Positions 12,229 to 24,253 of a stretch of DNA of 55,223 nucleotides are shown piece by piece (position 1 is the stretch's first letter; each line of letters starts with the position of its first letter). The DNA is taken from assembly GCA_001630475.1 (NCBI GenBank), contig KV419403.1, positions 908,926 to 964,148 of the forward strand, read 5' to 3'. The notes beneath the pieces were generated by a model. That model saw only the letters and a program-made list of their open reading frames with translations, did no database searches and had not been told where the DNA came from. The position numbers and the translations under genes are program-made. This DNA is from Sistotremastrum niveocremeum HHB9708 (Eukaryota; Basidiomycota; Agaricomycetes; Sistotremastrales; Sistotremastraceae).

Positions 12229-13924
12229 CTAGTACGCCTCGTATACGTCATCTTCATAGCCTCCGTACTCTTGGTCAGGCTCAGCTTCATACATCTCATC
12301 AGGATCTTCTTCTTCTATGACGTCTTCATATTGGAACCTTCCGGGTTCAGTTGCAGTCGTCCAATATCCACCTTCGTCCGTATACGTATCGACCAATTTG
12401 TCGAGCTCTTGGAGAACTTCATCGATCGAAAGACCGCGGGATGGCATTGTCTGGAGGAAGACATCCGTGGTGATTGATAGGTCTTGAATCGGGCAATTAG
12501 ATGCTTTACGCTCGACGAGAGTGTCCTTCAGCTGATAAGGGTCGAACGCGGAGCCTCGAATGTCTAGTTTGCGTAGCAATGGGCACAGAGGGGAGTCTGG
12601 ATCTCCCGATCCGAAGGCAGCAATGAAAGAATTGACAGCGATTGATTTTAGGGTAAGATCCTCGAGGTTTTTCCATGACGTAAGCAGTTGAATCAGGGGT
12701 TTGGCTTTGGGTAGATGACGAACGTGAACGGTGGCTTTCTTCAACTGAGGGAAGGAATCATGACGACAAGCTATATCGCGTAATAAGTCTGTCCCTTGTT
12801 TGCTTCCATTATTTTCGTACTCATTGAATTCCATCCAATACGTGGGAGAGTCATGCGAGGCGAATCCGAGACGGAAAGGGTAATGAGTCGGATCAACTCG
12901 ATAAGTGCCCCTGAGATAGAGCCTCATCCGCTCTGCAGAGACGGTTAGAGTGTGCGCGGAATATAACGTGAATTCGAGAGTCTCTGGAAACGAAGTCATG
13001 ATGCGAGGAGTGTCTCGATAGATCTTCGCCGTAATTTCTGAGGACACTGGGAAGATTACGCTTTGGAGAACGGCATTGGCGAAAGGAGTATGGCAGGGGC
13101 CAAACTCCAATGTTTCCAGATGCTGGAGGAAGGTTGGAGGATGATCCAACGAGAATTCGGCTGCGATTCTGATTGGATTCGAAGTGCGACGAAACTTCGC
13201 AGTCTGGAGCAGCGGAGAGTGGACTAGGATATTGATGATATGTGACGGAGAATTCTCGGAGTAGGCGATCTCAATACGTGTTAGGAGCGTTGGATTGAGC
13301 AGATTGGCCTGGAATGGGATTCGAGGACAGCGAACCTCCGAAATCTGCGGCAGAGCAGTTAAGGAGTATGTCTGCTGCATCTGCCGGATCACGGGCCCGC
13401 CAAATTGCAGCTCTAAGTCCCACAAGTTCTTCGCGCTACTCTGTTCTGCCAGGATATCATATATCCATGCCATGAAAGCATCTTGATAGAGAGATGGATG
13501 GGCATGGTCGACGCTTAATCGTTCGATGCGACTGGGATCGAGTTGAGCGTGATGTCGGGCAAATTGGTCCGCGTCTGGTAAACTTGTGTAGAGGAAGCCA
13601 ATCGAAAGAAGTGTGTCTTTCCCACTTCGTTCGAGGTACCGGGACACGACTGGCACAGGCCATCGCAGATGGATCTGAGACCACAAGAATCGACTGTGGT
13701 CTCCAAGGGCTATGTCTCTCCATCTTCGGCAGCTATTCACGGCGGAGTCAGACGGATTCCGAGCAAACTGTAGATGGGACGTACACGCAAGAGATTCGCG
13801 TCATGGGGTTGATGCCGATGCCTCTCGCTGGAAATAAATTTTGGAGATTGTCCACGTGGGAATAATGCCACATGATCTCCACGATCAATTCACTAGGTAT
13901 TCGGAGAGTGTAGTCCACGTTCAT
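12229..13924 (-). CDS. F-box-like / LRR-type protein, copy 6
   Basis: Minus-strand exons 13924-13785 and 13732-12229 (547 aa), intron 13733-13784 in phase 2. Exon 1 begins MNVDYTLRIPSELIVEIMWH. Exon 2 opens CRRWRDIALGDHSRFLWSQI. A leucine-rich body follows (SLTALPQISEVRCPRIPF, CPLLRKLDIRGSAFDP). The C terminus is acidic and tyrosine-rich (EEEDPDEMYEAEPDQEYGGY), unlike the Ser/Asp tails of copies 1-4. The start at 13924 is taken because it gives an F-box N terminus of family length; a longer open frame upstream adds a low-complexity stretch absent from the paralogues. Confidence 0.83.
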
Positions 13925-14583
13925 GGTAGAGACTTGGGAAGAAAGGGGTGTCGTTGTTGGACGAAAAGACGCGATGAGCGAGAGTCGGCGAGAGACGTGT
14001 ACAACCGGATACGAATGAGAAGACCAGGAGACCACCAGCTGATCGTGGGTCTGATAATCAGCATCAATACGCGTGGGACCGGTTTATAGGACTCACTGGA
14101 TGCAAAGTTCCGCGGGCAGGGCACGACTAGAAATCAGGCGACTGGATTGGCATCACTAACGAGCACTGCACACCGTCAGAGCGTATCTATCGACTGGATA
14201 CTTTCATATCATACCTCAGCTTGGCCGTCGTTACGCGTAGACAGTCTGAAACTGAGGACTAAGACAATCGACGCAGGGAACGTCGAGAGAGCGGGTCGGG
14301 TCGGAGTTTGATTCAGGATCCGGTTCGGCGGCAGGCAGCTCGGCAGGCTTGAGCGGGTGGAGAAAGGACCGGATGTGGGTTCAAGGGACATAATCGGGGG
14401 GCCTGTGGAGAACATGCAAGTGCGTGTTGAGTTCTTCTGCTTAAGAAGAGGACCTGACATTTCGCAAAGATGTACAAAGAGTCCCTGTGATGATAGAAAA
14501 TTCTAGTACTTGTCATAGTTATATATTGTACACGATGGCATGGAGAATCGGCCGGAAAGTCCGCATGCTACGTGTAAGCAGCT
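13925..14583. other. Intergenic between F-box copies 6 and 7
   Basis: About 660 bp without a supported gene. Short open frames on both strands lack paralogues or splice context. The part next to 13925 should contain the promoter of copy 6. Confidence 0.5.
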
Positions 14584-16202
14584 TTATTCCGAGTCAGTCT
14601 CTGAAGGACTTGAGCTGTATTCATCGATATCTTCCTCTATTGTCACCACCATGCCTTCCAGGCGCGATAAAACACTGACCACCGAGGGAAATCCTGCCTC
14701 ATTAGGTCGAAGTCTTCGATTCTTCCTTAGTCGCAGCTCTTTGAGAGGAACAGTTTGCTTATTCCGCTCCTGAATAACGTCCCGAAGAGCGAAAGGATTA
14801 AATTTGGAATTGAAGAGCGAAAGGGTTCGTAACTTTGGACAGGGTGGTGTCGTTGATTCACTTGGGCTGAGCGCCGTGATCAAGTTATCGATGTCTCGGA
14901 CCGTAACGGCTAGGTTTTCGATTTCACTACAACCGTCAAAGAGACGCGTCATAGTGTGCGAATCTGGAAGGAGTGCCATAGCTATGCTGAAGTATTGAAG
15001 GTTCTCGAAAGGACCCATCGATGATATATCGTCTATCATCTCGCTCGATTCGGCAATGCGTTCGCTTCTAGCTCCCCGCTCGTTGAAATCGACATGGTAG
15101 TCTGCGGAACGAGGGGAACTGAAATGAAGAGCGAAAGGTGCAGCGCTGAGCGCCTCGCCGATCCGGTAGCGTTCCACGTCGATGGAGAGCGAAGTCGAAA
15201 AACGGAGGGCAGATCGTAGGGATAGAGGGAAGTCAGTCATGATCCTTGCCGACGGCTCTCGACATATGGAGAGGGAAATTTCGGCCGACGGCGGATACGT
15301 AATCCGAGACAGCAATTCATCTACGAATGAGCTACGACACCAGCCAATTGTGAACGTCTTCAAGTGCGAGAGGGATATCGTGGATTGATTCGATGAGAGG
15401 TCTTCGAAAGACCCTTCGTGTATGATATCGTATTCGTTCTCGTGGAAGAAGTGGACGTCCTCCAGCATCGGAGCGGAGGCAAGAAGGTTGATGAGATGAA
15501 TAGGTGATGTATGACAATAGTCGATGTCTACACGTCGGAGTTGGTACGAGACCGGCAGGAGGGTGGTAAGAGAAATGCTTCGCGAACAGATCTCGAGAAG
15601 ATGTGGAAGATTGGATAACGTCTCCGTTCGCACTGGTTCACGTTCGTAGAACTTGAGATGGAGCTGCCAAAGGTGAGGTACTTTGTGCTTTCCGTTCAGG
15701 ATATCAGATATCCAATTCAAGAGGACGGAAGAGATAGGATTGGGATCAGGCACGAGATAACCGTGAGGCTGATGGTAGGGACACCATTTGATGCTTAAGC
15801 GCTCGACTCGATTGAGGAGGGAGTTGAGCTCGTCGTGGAAACGAGGGAAGTTGCCTGATGTGAAGGCATCTTTGTTGATGCCGATATGGAGATGGGCTTT
15901 CCGGCTTCGGGCCAAGAATCTGGCAACGACATGCGCAGGCCATCCGAAATGGATGTACGCCCACAGAGATGGAGTAGACAGCGCAACTTTCCTCCATCGA
16001 GTACATCTGCACATATGATGGTTAGGAATTAGCAAGGTCCGTAAGGCAGTAGCCACGACTCGCACATATGCTGGATATTGGCCCATTTCGTCATATTGTC
16101 TGGTTCCTGAAGCTCCTGAAGCTCGTCAATGTCCACATAGTGCCGCATGATTTCTCCCAGCAGTTCGGCGGGCAAGCTGATAGCGAGATTTTGACCCTCC
16201 AT
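14584..16202 (-). CDS. F-box-like / LRR-type protein, copy 7
   Basis: Minus-strand exons 16202-16066 and 16006-14584 (519 aa), intron 16007-16065 in phase 2. Exon 1 encodes MEGQNLAISLPAELLGEIM, a good F-box start. Exon 2 opens CTRWRKVALSTPSLWAYIHF. The body has leucine-rich blocks (TLSNLPHLLEICSRSI, LSHLKTFTIGWCRSSF, CPKLRTLSLFNSKFNP). The tail is short and mildly acidic (EEDIDEYSSSPSETDSE). The exon 1 ATG is not part of the long open frame that contains exon 2; it was found by matching the conserved splice position used in all eight copies. Predicted SCF receptor. Confidence 0.82.
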
Positions 16203-17005
16203 TGGTAGAGGTTGAGAGGAGGGTAAGAGTCACTTAGTCCACCGCCGACTTTTCAACCAGCTGGCCGTTTGAGAGGAACCGGGATGAAGGACCCGTCGAT
16301 CCTCCGGAAAGCTCGGACAGCTTCGAGTCGTCGGCGCCGTCTGGAATACATGTCAGACAGACGATTTTTACTGGCGGACGGAAGACTTTGACTACAAGAT
16401 TAAGAGACTGACCTAGAACGCTGGCTGATACGATATTTTTGACAGCGTAGAAAGCTACAGCAGATGCCACGTCAGAGGATTCATTAGATCAGATCCGTCA
16501 AGATCGGATGACTAAGCATGACGTGCTTTGACCAGCTGCTTCCATGCCAACGATCGACTCTGATTCGAGCGAGCGACCTTCACGCGTTGTTTCAGGCAGG
16601 ACAAGTGAATGAGGTCGATCATCCAGCAACTACATAAAAATGAATCCAGCAAGTTCAGGGCTTCGTCAAGGGGATAGAAATGTCTCATGTCATCGTGTAG
16701 AAATCGTCAAAGCACTCTGTAAGACGTTTCAGTTTAAATAAACCGACCTAGAAATGCAATGCGTACCATGGTGTTGCATAGAGGTATGATATTTCAATCG
16801 CCTTCTATTCGAACTCATAGTTCACAGAGAAAAGTGCTCTGATTTCGAGCCTCAGGGTCCGGCAACTCCCATAAGCCGAGGCTCAAGCACCAACTAGGCA
16901 GGAAACCGTGCTGCGGAGGCATGTTTGGCTGCGCGACAGCTGGACCATCCTCCATTGAAGAACTAGCATTCTTGACGACGTACCCAGACCCAACCTTCGC
17001 TTCGT
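16203..17005. other. Intergenic, F-box copy 7 to GNAT gene
   Basis: About 800 bp. A minus-strand open frame at 16470-16234 has no ATG and no relative here, so it is not called. Promoters of the divergent genes on either side must lie here. Confidence 0.45.
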
Positions 17006-18011
17006 ATGAGTATCCATACGAGCACCTTCTCTTTTCTTTCTCCCTCTCAATTCGAGCATTCGAGTTGGGAAATCATAACCCACAGTTCCCATAATTATCA
17101 ACTTCCGAATAGAAGGAGCACATTTTCGAGAGCTGTGAAGCGCTTGACGTTTCGTGCGTGTCTTGGATATTGCTATGTTCTGCCGAGAGAATAAATATAG
17201 AATCGCCAGGGAAAATCGGCACTGCAGCGCAGACGATCAGAAGAGCTTTCAAGTATGATCTTTATACAAGATACATTGCTGGAGAAGATGTCAGTCTTGA
17301 TTTTCGACAAGTACGTAATTGACATTCGTTGTGCAGGGCATAGGAAGGCCAGGCAAAATGTCATTGTGTCGGAAGATCCGATGTTTTCTAGGTTGTTGGA
17401 CCTGGATCGCAAGAAAAGATATTGTATTGGAGCTTGATGATGGGAGAGCTCTGGTGGTTCTCTGGCGGGCTCCGGAAGATCCAAAGAACGCCTCACGAAG
17501 AAGATCCCTGAGGAGCGTGATTGTCGATAATGTCTCCCGTGTTGCGAGCAGCTTTCTGGATAGCTTCGAGCCCGATATGATCAAAAAGGTATGTGATGAT
17601 GGAACGAATTAATGGCTTCTACTAAAAGCAATTGCTTCGTATCAGAGAAAAAGAGAATTGAAATCCGCACATGACAAGGCTGTCAGATCCGCTTTAGGTG
17701 ATAGAGTGGACGAAATGATGTATATTCACCTTCTTGCGACCGCTCCGCTCTGTCAAGGTCAAGGTTTGGGGGGACAATTGCTTGATTGTGCTGGAGAATT
17801 GGTGAGCGCTTATCCCCGTTTCGTAAGGGAAATAACGCTGACGTACGAACAGGCAGATATTCAAGGGCGCGCAATTTGGCTTATATCGAGCGGACTTCAG
17901 AACGTTCCGTTTTATAATGCCCACGGCTTCGAGACTGTCGGAGAAATGGTCATCGGGAATACTGACAGAAAATGGGGTCGCGGTCCGATCTATTGTCCGC
18001 TGGTCAGCTAG
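17006..18011 (+). CDS. GNAT-type N-acetyltransferase, copy B
   Basis: Exons 17006-17153, 17201-17289, 17337-17588, 17646-17801 and 17853-18011 (267 aa). GNAT fold signs: the acetyl-CoA-binding motif A at residues 200-206 (QGQGLGG), preceded by strand YIHLLATAP, and motif B region ISSGLQNVPFYNAHGFETVG near the C terminus. The enzyme should transfer an acetyl group from acetyl-CoA to an unknown amine. The last four exons are matched one for one by the paralogue at 21.8-23.0 kb and are reliable; the ATG at 17006 and the N-terminal 50 residues are less sure. The middle block LVVLWRAPEDPK is characteristic of this subfamily in the window (compare FVIVSPPPVLGK in the paralogue). Confidence 0.75.
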
Positions 18012-19046
18012 ATTTCTTGAATCCCCTCGTTTTTATTTTTCTCCGCTCACCAAATATTGCATAGATGGTTCGAGAACCGACAGTTTCTCCATAGAACTCC
18101 TAAAACCCGAGATCGAAAGGAAGAAAGGATTCGCATTGAGTATACGATAATGCAGAAGAATGGAAGGAATAACAGTGCTAGAATCTGCTTCAGTAACGGC
18201 TTCGGTCAGATTATAATATGTGTACGACTTACGAGGATTTCGGTAACTTTATTTGCTTGCGGGGTATCAATGTGGCTCTGCGCTGGTTAGCAGAAATATT
18301 CAATATTGTTAATGAGAAATATTGAAACATTCACGATAGATTCATTTTAGTTTGTCGAATGAGCTTCGGGAGCAGCACCGCAGCCTGAGGTACTAGTAGC
18401 TTTGAACTTCCAATCGAGTCATCGAGAACTTGATACCCGAGATGAGCGAGGAAGTTTATCGTGTCCAGATCCATCGCTGTAGCAAGAAAATCCATTCGGA
18501 GAGAGGTCTATCTCAATTGAACGGTTGAAGGAGCTGTTGAAGGATGTCGTCGGAGCTTGAAACTAGTCGCCGCCCAGCGCTTACGCCAGCTTCAGCCAAC
18601 AAGCGCCCGAGGCTCTGAAGGGTATCTTCTACTTCCCTCTGCTACCTCTTAGCTTTCCGTCACTTTCTGAATATTGGGGATCTATATAATCGGGCATCTA
18701 TCTTCAGCAATATTTGGCAGAATTATAAACCTCTCCGGAGGTCCAGGTAGACAATTCGATTAATTGTGAAGCATATGCGCATAAGAGTCTGACTAGGACA
18801 CCTGCGCAATTTTTGAAGAGAAATATCATTGACCATCCAATTAGTGCAACAACGGCAGGTCCGATTGAAATGCGAGTAAGCGTGATCCCCGATCATTCAC
18901 TTAAGCATCACCCAACATTCATTCAGGGAAAATCGGGCCCGAACGAAGTCCAAACGCGACGTTACTTGTTACAACGAATCACAGGTGACACAGGCGTTTA
19001 CTATCCGACGTTATAGGTTCACCTATCAACAAAACGCTCGTCCTGA
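18012..19046. other. Intergenic, no gene seen
   Basis: About 1 kb between the GNAT gene and the first family D gene (3' ends face each other). AT-richer than the flanking genes; short open frames only. Nothing recognised. Confidence 0.5.
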
Positions 19047-19449
19047 TCACGCATCCTCGACAGTGATATCCGTGTTGGGAGCGAAATGATACTGTTGAGC
19101 GGTTAGACTTGGGTAGCTGATAATTTGTGAGTACAGATACCTCGAACCATTCCCCTTCTCCCGGAAGCACAGGAGTGGGACGTGGGTGTTTCTTGATTGG
19201 GCCGCGGAATGCGACACCGTCGTTGAGCGTGACAATCAAGTCCTTGGGACCGAAGACAGCCTCAAATTTATGTTTGCCTTCGAGTTGGTCTTCGGTCTTG
19301 TATTGGAGCGTGGCTGTCGTGGATACGTTCTCTTTGATAATCGAATTATCGATATGGCCTTCGAAAGCGAATGTGGTGATTGGATTGGAGATGAAATATG
19401 CGCGGAGGGTGCCTCCTCGGACGTAGACTCTTCCTTTGAGTTCAGGCAT
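19047..19449 (-). CDS. Small beta-rich protein, family D member 1
   Basis: Exons 19449-19141 and 19091-19047 (117 aa). Not recognised by name. The protein opens MPELKGRVYV and alternates short hydrophobic strands: ITTFAFEGHI, ATLQYKTEDQLEGKHKF, DLIVTLNDGVAFRG, then GEGEWFEYHF. Family D pattern: F.G.I ... V.Y....QL.G...F ... V.L..GV.I.G ... G.G.W. No signal peptide or membrane segment is visible, so probably cytosolic. The exon 1 coding length (309 nt) is identical to member 2. A probable 5' UTR intron (19458-19503) ends 8 nt before the ATG. The small size, beta pattern and copy number recall lectin-like or calycin-like sandwiches, but that is a guess. Confidence 0.75.
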
Positions 19450-20200
19450 GGCTATTCTTTGTCAACAGATGGGGGCCGTCGCAGAGAGGAGATCAATACA
19501 GACCTAACGATTTTTCAGTTGTGAGGGTGATTGTTGTATGAGGGCGTTCGAAACAGGATAACGGATGAACCTTTATATATCTCACTGACATCCCTCGCGT
19601 AGTTCCTAGCGCCATTTATTGGTTCGACATCTAACGCCATACCACCCTCGAGTTGCTCCAATCCATGCGATTCTTTGATCATGTCGCTCCAATCAACACT
19701 GAGCGTTCCGAAGGGCTTCACACATGTGCGCACATTCGTGATGCCATGGCGTCTGAGGACCTTTCCGATACTTCGAAGGATCAAAATTGGGTCATGGGGT
19801 CAATATAGAATCGAGTGGTTTTCGCACGTAATACTCGGGATCGCACCTTTGGAGAGTTCGAAAGGGTCTGTTCCTTGAGTCCTCGCACGTGGGAAGACGG
19901 AGGTGATCGTTTCCTTTTTCGTCTAGGCCCTCGGCACTGAATCATTGTGAGTGCGTGATCCAATCATCGAGACACGGGAGGTGTTTTGAGGGGGCTCAGG
20001 GGTTCTGATTGGTCGCATACAATATAATTTTACTCAGTCGTAATAAACGGCCTGTAGATGGATGAATTTCCAGAAATCTCAATTTCAGGCGAGTCAACAA
20101 TTCAACATGAGACGAAACCTATATACAGCCCTATTCTAATGAACTAAAGAACAGGAAAGTACTTGAGAGGGATATATGTGTTGAGATCGCTACCAGCGAA
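19450..20200. other. Intergenic upstream of family D member 1
   Basis: About 750 bp. Contains the putative 5' UTR intron 19458-19503 of member 1 and a minus-strand TATATAAAGG-like sequence near 19570. No further gene supported. Confidence 0.45.
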
Positions 20201-20614
20201 TTAGTTGTCGCTCTCTTGGACGGTCAATGTAGTTTGAGCCGCAGGATGATACTGTCCATTCGATATTAGAAAACGGGGCGCGGATTTGTTGAGGATTTGA
20301 CTTACAGTGGCCCATCTTCCCTCTCCATGAGCAGTAATGATAGGTCCGAACGGCTTATTGATCTTGCCGCTGAATTTGACTCCGTCATCGATGGTGACGG
20401 TCACTTGAGTGTGGCCGAAAACAGCCTGGAACTTATGGACCCCACGAAGTTGATTTTCGTTCTCGTAGATCAAGACGGCAGGTGTGTGGATCGACTCTTT
20501 TATGATCGCGGTACCGATGGAGCCGTCAAAGACAAATGTCTTGATAGGATTGAGCTGAAAGTTGCCGGCAAGGTTCTTTCCGTCGAGGAAGAGAGTTCCG
20601 TGGATTTCGGGCAT
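20201..20614 (-). CDS. Small beta-rich protein, family D member 2
   Basis: Exons 20614-20306 and 20251-20201 (119 aa). Closest relative is member 1: same intron position, same exon 1 length, shared ITT/IKTFxFxGxI, QLxGxHKFxAVFG and DGVxFxGxIxK. The second exon begins TATCAT (Tyr-His) in both. It ends TTLTVQESDN. A 5' UTR intron is likely at 20623-20679, ending 8 nt before the ATG, with a TATATAAG sequence upstream near 20745. Function unknown. Confidence 0.76.
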   Translation of the reverse strand: MPEIHGTLFLDGKNLAGNFQLNPIKTFVFDGSIGTAIIKESIHTPAVLIYENENQLRGVHKFQAVFGHTQVTVTIDDGVKFSGKINKPFGPIITAHGEGRWATVSQILNKSAPRFLISNGQYHPAAQTTLTVQESDN

Positions 20615-21847
20615 AATTGAACCTGAAGATAATGCAATGAACAAGTTAATATTAAACGGAGTGAAGAGTGATAACTCACTGGGGAGAGTATGAAATTAAC
20701 AGAGGTAGATTCTGATGATCTTCATAGTCACAATCCGTATTCTTATATATCTTTTTCGACGTAGAAGTGCCTGGCTAGGCAATAGTCGTAGTCTCGACTC
20801 CGGCTGCACAAAATTCTCTTACGGATATGGGTGATCATTCATGAGCTTCGGAATCATTTTGCGCTACTCTGGCATCACATGTTCTCACTATGGCGTCTGC
20901 AGCAGTTCCTGAATTTTGAACACGGCGCTGGTGGTCAGCCTTTCGATACGGGAGAACATTTTGGAGGGGTATGACAATCGGATCAATACGGTCGATGCAG
21001 GTTCAAAGAAGGATAACGTTGCATAGTATATAGAAGACAGTATGCTCAGGAGTGTGAGACTTTGCAACGGGCGCAGAGGTCTGAGAAATTCTGAGGAGCG
21101 CGTCGGAGGCGAAGCGCCTGGGTTGTGTCGTCGGTGGAATGCACCCCTGATTGCATGACAAGATCGGATAAATATTGAACGCACGAAGTCAACTGATACA
21201 CAAGAGGAAGGGAGCCGATTCGGTTTCCTGCGTGGTGTACTAAGCTTAAGTTCGGAGCGATCGACTCCGATCACTCCGATGGAAATGAGCGCCTCAGGGA
21301 TTTCGCTAAGCATGGGAGAGCATCCAGAACCACGGGAAGAATTGAGGGGATAGTATTCTCACAGCGCGAGATTGTCGTTTCGGCACAGGCTGACTCGGAC
21401 TCGCTCAGACTGGCGCGGGTGGATAATACCCTTATGCTGCAAAGCAAAGGAGACAAATCTTGCGGTCCACCGCCACGATAGTACATCATGCTCGCTAGAG
21501 GCCATTGATGATGCTCTGTTCAAAAGTTTTCTAGTTGCCAAAGTCAGTCGAATGAGGTCCAGCGTCGTCAGAGAGGGAACGAGAGCGGAGTTTCAACAAA
21601 ATACCAGGTAGTAGCGCCCTATTGAGCGTCTTCCGAACTGCGATCCGAAACTCACCGTGATCACGGTCATTTTGGAATTTCGTCGCACCTCGACTTCCTC
21701 GACCTCTCAAGCATTCCTTTACGTTCCTTCAAGCTTATGTTAGACTCCATAATCTACATCACGGTCTACAAGTACTAGTGAACTGTGAACTCGTTACCCA
21801 GGAGATAATCGAATGTCATGAGTAACCGTCAGTAGCTTCCGTTCACT
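20615..21847. other. Intergenic, no gene seen
   Basis: About 1.2 kb between family D member 2 and the GNAT copy C stop codon. Open frames here are short and unrelated to the local families. It holds the 5' flank of member 2. Confidence 0.45.
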
Positions 21848-23016
21848 TTATCTATACTTCCAGATCGGGCTATAGAGGGGAATATTCCTTAACCATCTGA
21901 GGGTGTTAATCGATTTCGGAGCTCGTAGCAAATAAAATGAAAAACCTACAACATCACATACGAGCAGGCCTCCTTTCCAAGTTTCGTCGTCGTCACCCAG
22001 GCGTATTTGACCGACAGTTTTATATCCATGTGATGTGTAAAAGGGGACATTTTGTGGACCGGAGGCGACAAGCCAGACAGAACGTCTTTCAGAATTTGCC
22101 TGTACGATCCAGATAAGTAATGTAGCATTTTATGATTTGAGGACTGAACAGACCAATTCCGCAACGGCCTTCATCAGAGTCCCGGCATATCCTCGTCCTT
22201 GGAAGTCAGGATGCGTTGCCAGTGTCTCGATACAATACATGTCATTCGTTCGGTCTCCAATAGTAGCTTCTATGACAGCGGTCTGTTGCTTGCGATAATT
22301 TATTCGCCGCTGTCCTCGGTTCAGTTCATGGTCAAGATTGAATAACGGGAGTACATACGCGTTTAGCGACGTCGCTAGAGCTGATTCTCTTGATGCGCAT
22401 TACGAACATCCAAGCGGTATCAACCACGTCATCTAAAATCCCTTTCCAACCCTGTCGTTTCCCAAGAACCGGTGGAGGGCTGACAATGACGAATGATCTC
22501 CCCGAAAGGACTTGAAAAGATATGAGTCGAAGGAGATTGTAAAGGATGAGGAGGATCTCGAATATTCTGGATGCAATTGTAGGGCGTGAGGCAGATATTC
22601 CCTGAGTGTTAGGTTAGCGTTGGTATCGGAAGACGAAAAGACTGAGAAGAATTAATGTTCGCATTTTGCGGCGAAGAGGCGTGATCGAGGTTTACGGATA
22701 TGATTGACTTACGTCTTGACCCGTCATGTACATCTTTAATGCATCCGTCTCAAAGGCTCCCTCGATTGCGCCCACCGCCGTAGGTACGTGGCCTAATGCC
22801 AGCTATCAGCCCGAATACTGAACTCTCCGGGTAAAGATACGCGCTGAATCTCAGTTGGCTGACTCGCACTACTCGATTCAATGAAGACGCATCAGAGCTC
22901 TTAGGATGTTCAGAGGTCGCTGAACCTCGTTGATAAGCGATAGTATTGCTTTTGTCGACCGAGGTAGGCTGTGCGGATGCGAGAGAGGAACTGGCGTCGT
23001 CAGGAAAAGATCCCAT
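21848..23016 (-). CDS. GNAT-type N-acetyltransferase, copy C
   Basis: Minus-strand exons 23016-22845, 22792-22713, 22601-22359, 22309-22154 and 22099-21848 (300 aa). Motif A is QGRGYAG at residues 202-208, preceded by CIETLATHP; motif B region is VASGPQNVPFYTSHGYKTVG. Exons 2-4 match copy B in length or phase, and the motif A exon is 156 nt in both. The C terminus is about 30 residues longer than in copy B. The first intron (22793-22844) begins GCGCGT where copies A and B have GTGCGT, so it is either a GC-AG intron or a splice lesion. The N terminus is Ser/Ala/Asp-rich and probably disordered. Substrate unknown. Confidence 0.75.
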
Positions 23017-23381
23017 TATCAACTTCCATGAAATGAAAGTCTGAGCAGTAGGAGATGTCCAACGGTTAGAATGGGTCTACGTCTCCAAAGTTGAGTCGTG
23101 ATTGCGCCAGAGAGTCAGCGATGGTTGAACTAGAGATAGCATCTGGATAGCATGCGCAGTGACGAACATCAGAAAGCGCTTACGTAAGGTCAAAGCGCCG
23201 GCCGCAGCTATTGGAGCTCAGTGACGATTTTTTTGTTAACACAATGGAAACGTTTCTTAGCGTAGGGAAAGCGATCTCATTGGATGCAGCTCTGAGATCG
23301 AGCGTTCTCAAAATGACGATAAATAAAGGAGAATATTACTGCATGTCCGCGCGTATCAGACTAGATATCCGTATCACAGAA
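23017..23381. other. Intergenic between GNAT C and family D member 3
   Basis: 365 bp holding the GNAT C promoter. No repeat or RNA recognised. Confidence 0.45.
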
Positions 23382-23902
23382 TTACTCCTTCGAATCCTCC
23401 TTCTCTTCACGTTCAACATTCTCTTCGTTAGCTTTCTTGATCAAAGCCTTTATGTCGAGTGTCCTGCCCTCCGCCAGCGCCTTTGCATCGTCCACCTCAA
23501 TTGTGACTGCGAACATATATAATCAGTTTTATGTTGCGAAAACTTGCATGATTATGATCACATACTAATTGACCAATATCCATTTCCGCTGAAGTTTATC
23601 GGGACCATCGTATCGACATAGAAGCTAGATACCAACTTCGTGCCATTCGAAGGGTAAACGAACGCCGTGAGCTGGTCTTGTGGTCCCCAATTTCCGGTGA
23701 AATCGAGGATACCTTGTAATTGATCGATGGTGGTATATTCAACGTATGCGATGGCTGATTTAATTTGGCGTAGGCCGGGAGTTGTTTGTGTGATGGCTCC
23801 TTGGAAGACGTAGGCCTTGTTGCCTTCGTAGAATGCGGCGAAGATTGTGAAGTTGATTCCCTTTGGGGAGTCAAATTCGAAGTTTCCGTAAAGTTTGGGC
23901 AT
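23382..23902 (-). CDS. Small beta-rich protein, family D member 3, charged tail
   Basis: Exons 23902-23566 and 23506-23382 (153 aa). The body follows the family pattern: MPKLYGNFEF, KAYVFQGAIT, YVEYTTIDQLQGILDF, NFSGNGYW. The second exon is longer than in other members and encodes a Lys/Glu-rich tail (KALIKKANEENVEREEKED), probably helical. A probable 5' UTR intron lies at 23916-23976, 13 nt before the ATG. It is the most divergent member. Function unknown. Confidence 0.72.
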
Positions 23903-24253
23903 TTTGATTATAGCGCTTCGAGAAATGTGGAGTCATAAATATGAATTATCTTTGAGCTTCGAGAAGCAGTACTCACTTCTTAAGTTTCTCTTGGAGGTTC
24001 TGGTTTGTTTGTGCCGCTTTTCGTGAGCCGTTAAATAGACCAACTAATGGAAAATCCTGGAACTAGGACAAATTGAGAATTCACAGGACGATGCTGGAGA
24101 ACATTGTCTTCCGTTGCAAAATGCACACTAAAATCTTCTGATACGTTCGTGCAACCCGGCGAACGAGTGCAGCGGATTGTTGGCTTGCTTCAAGTTGTTT
24201 GAACTTGTTTAATCTGGCCACTCAAATCAAATGTTTCGGCACGATGAATTTAG

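Noticed and set aside
16234-16470. Minus-strand open frame of 78 codons between F-box copy 7 and the GNAT gene
   Set aside because: It begins with GTG, has no ATG, no relative in the window and no firm splice signals.
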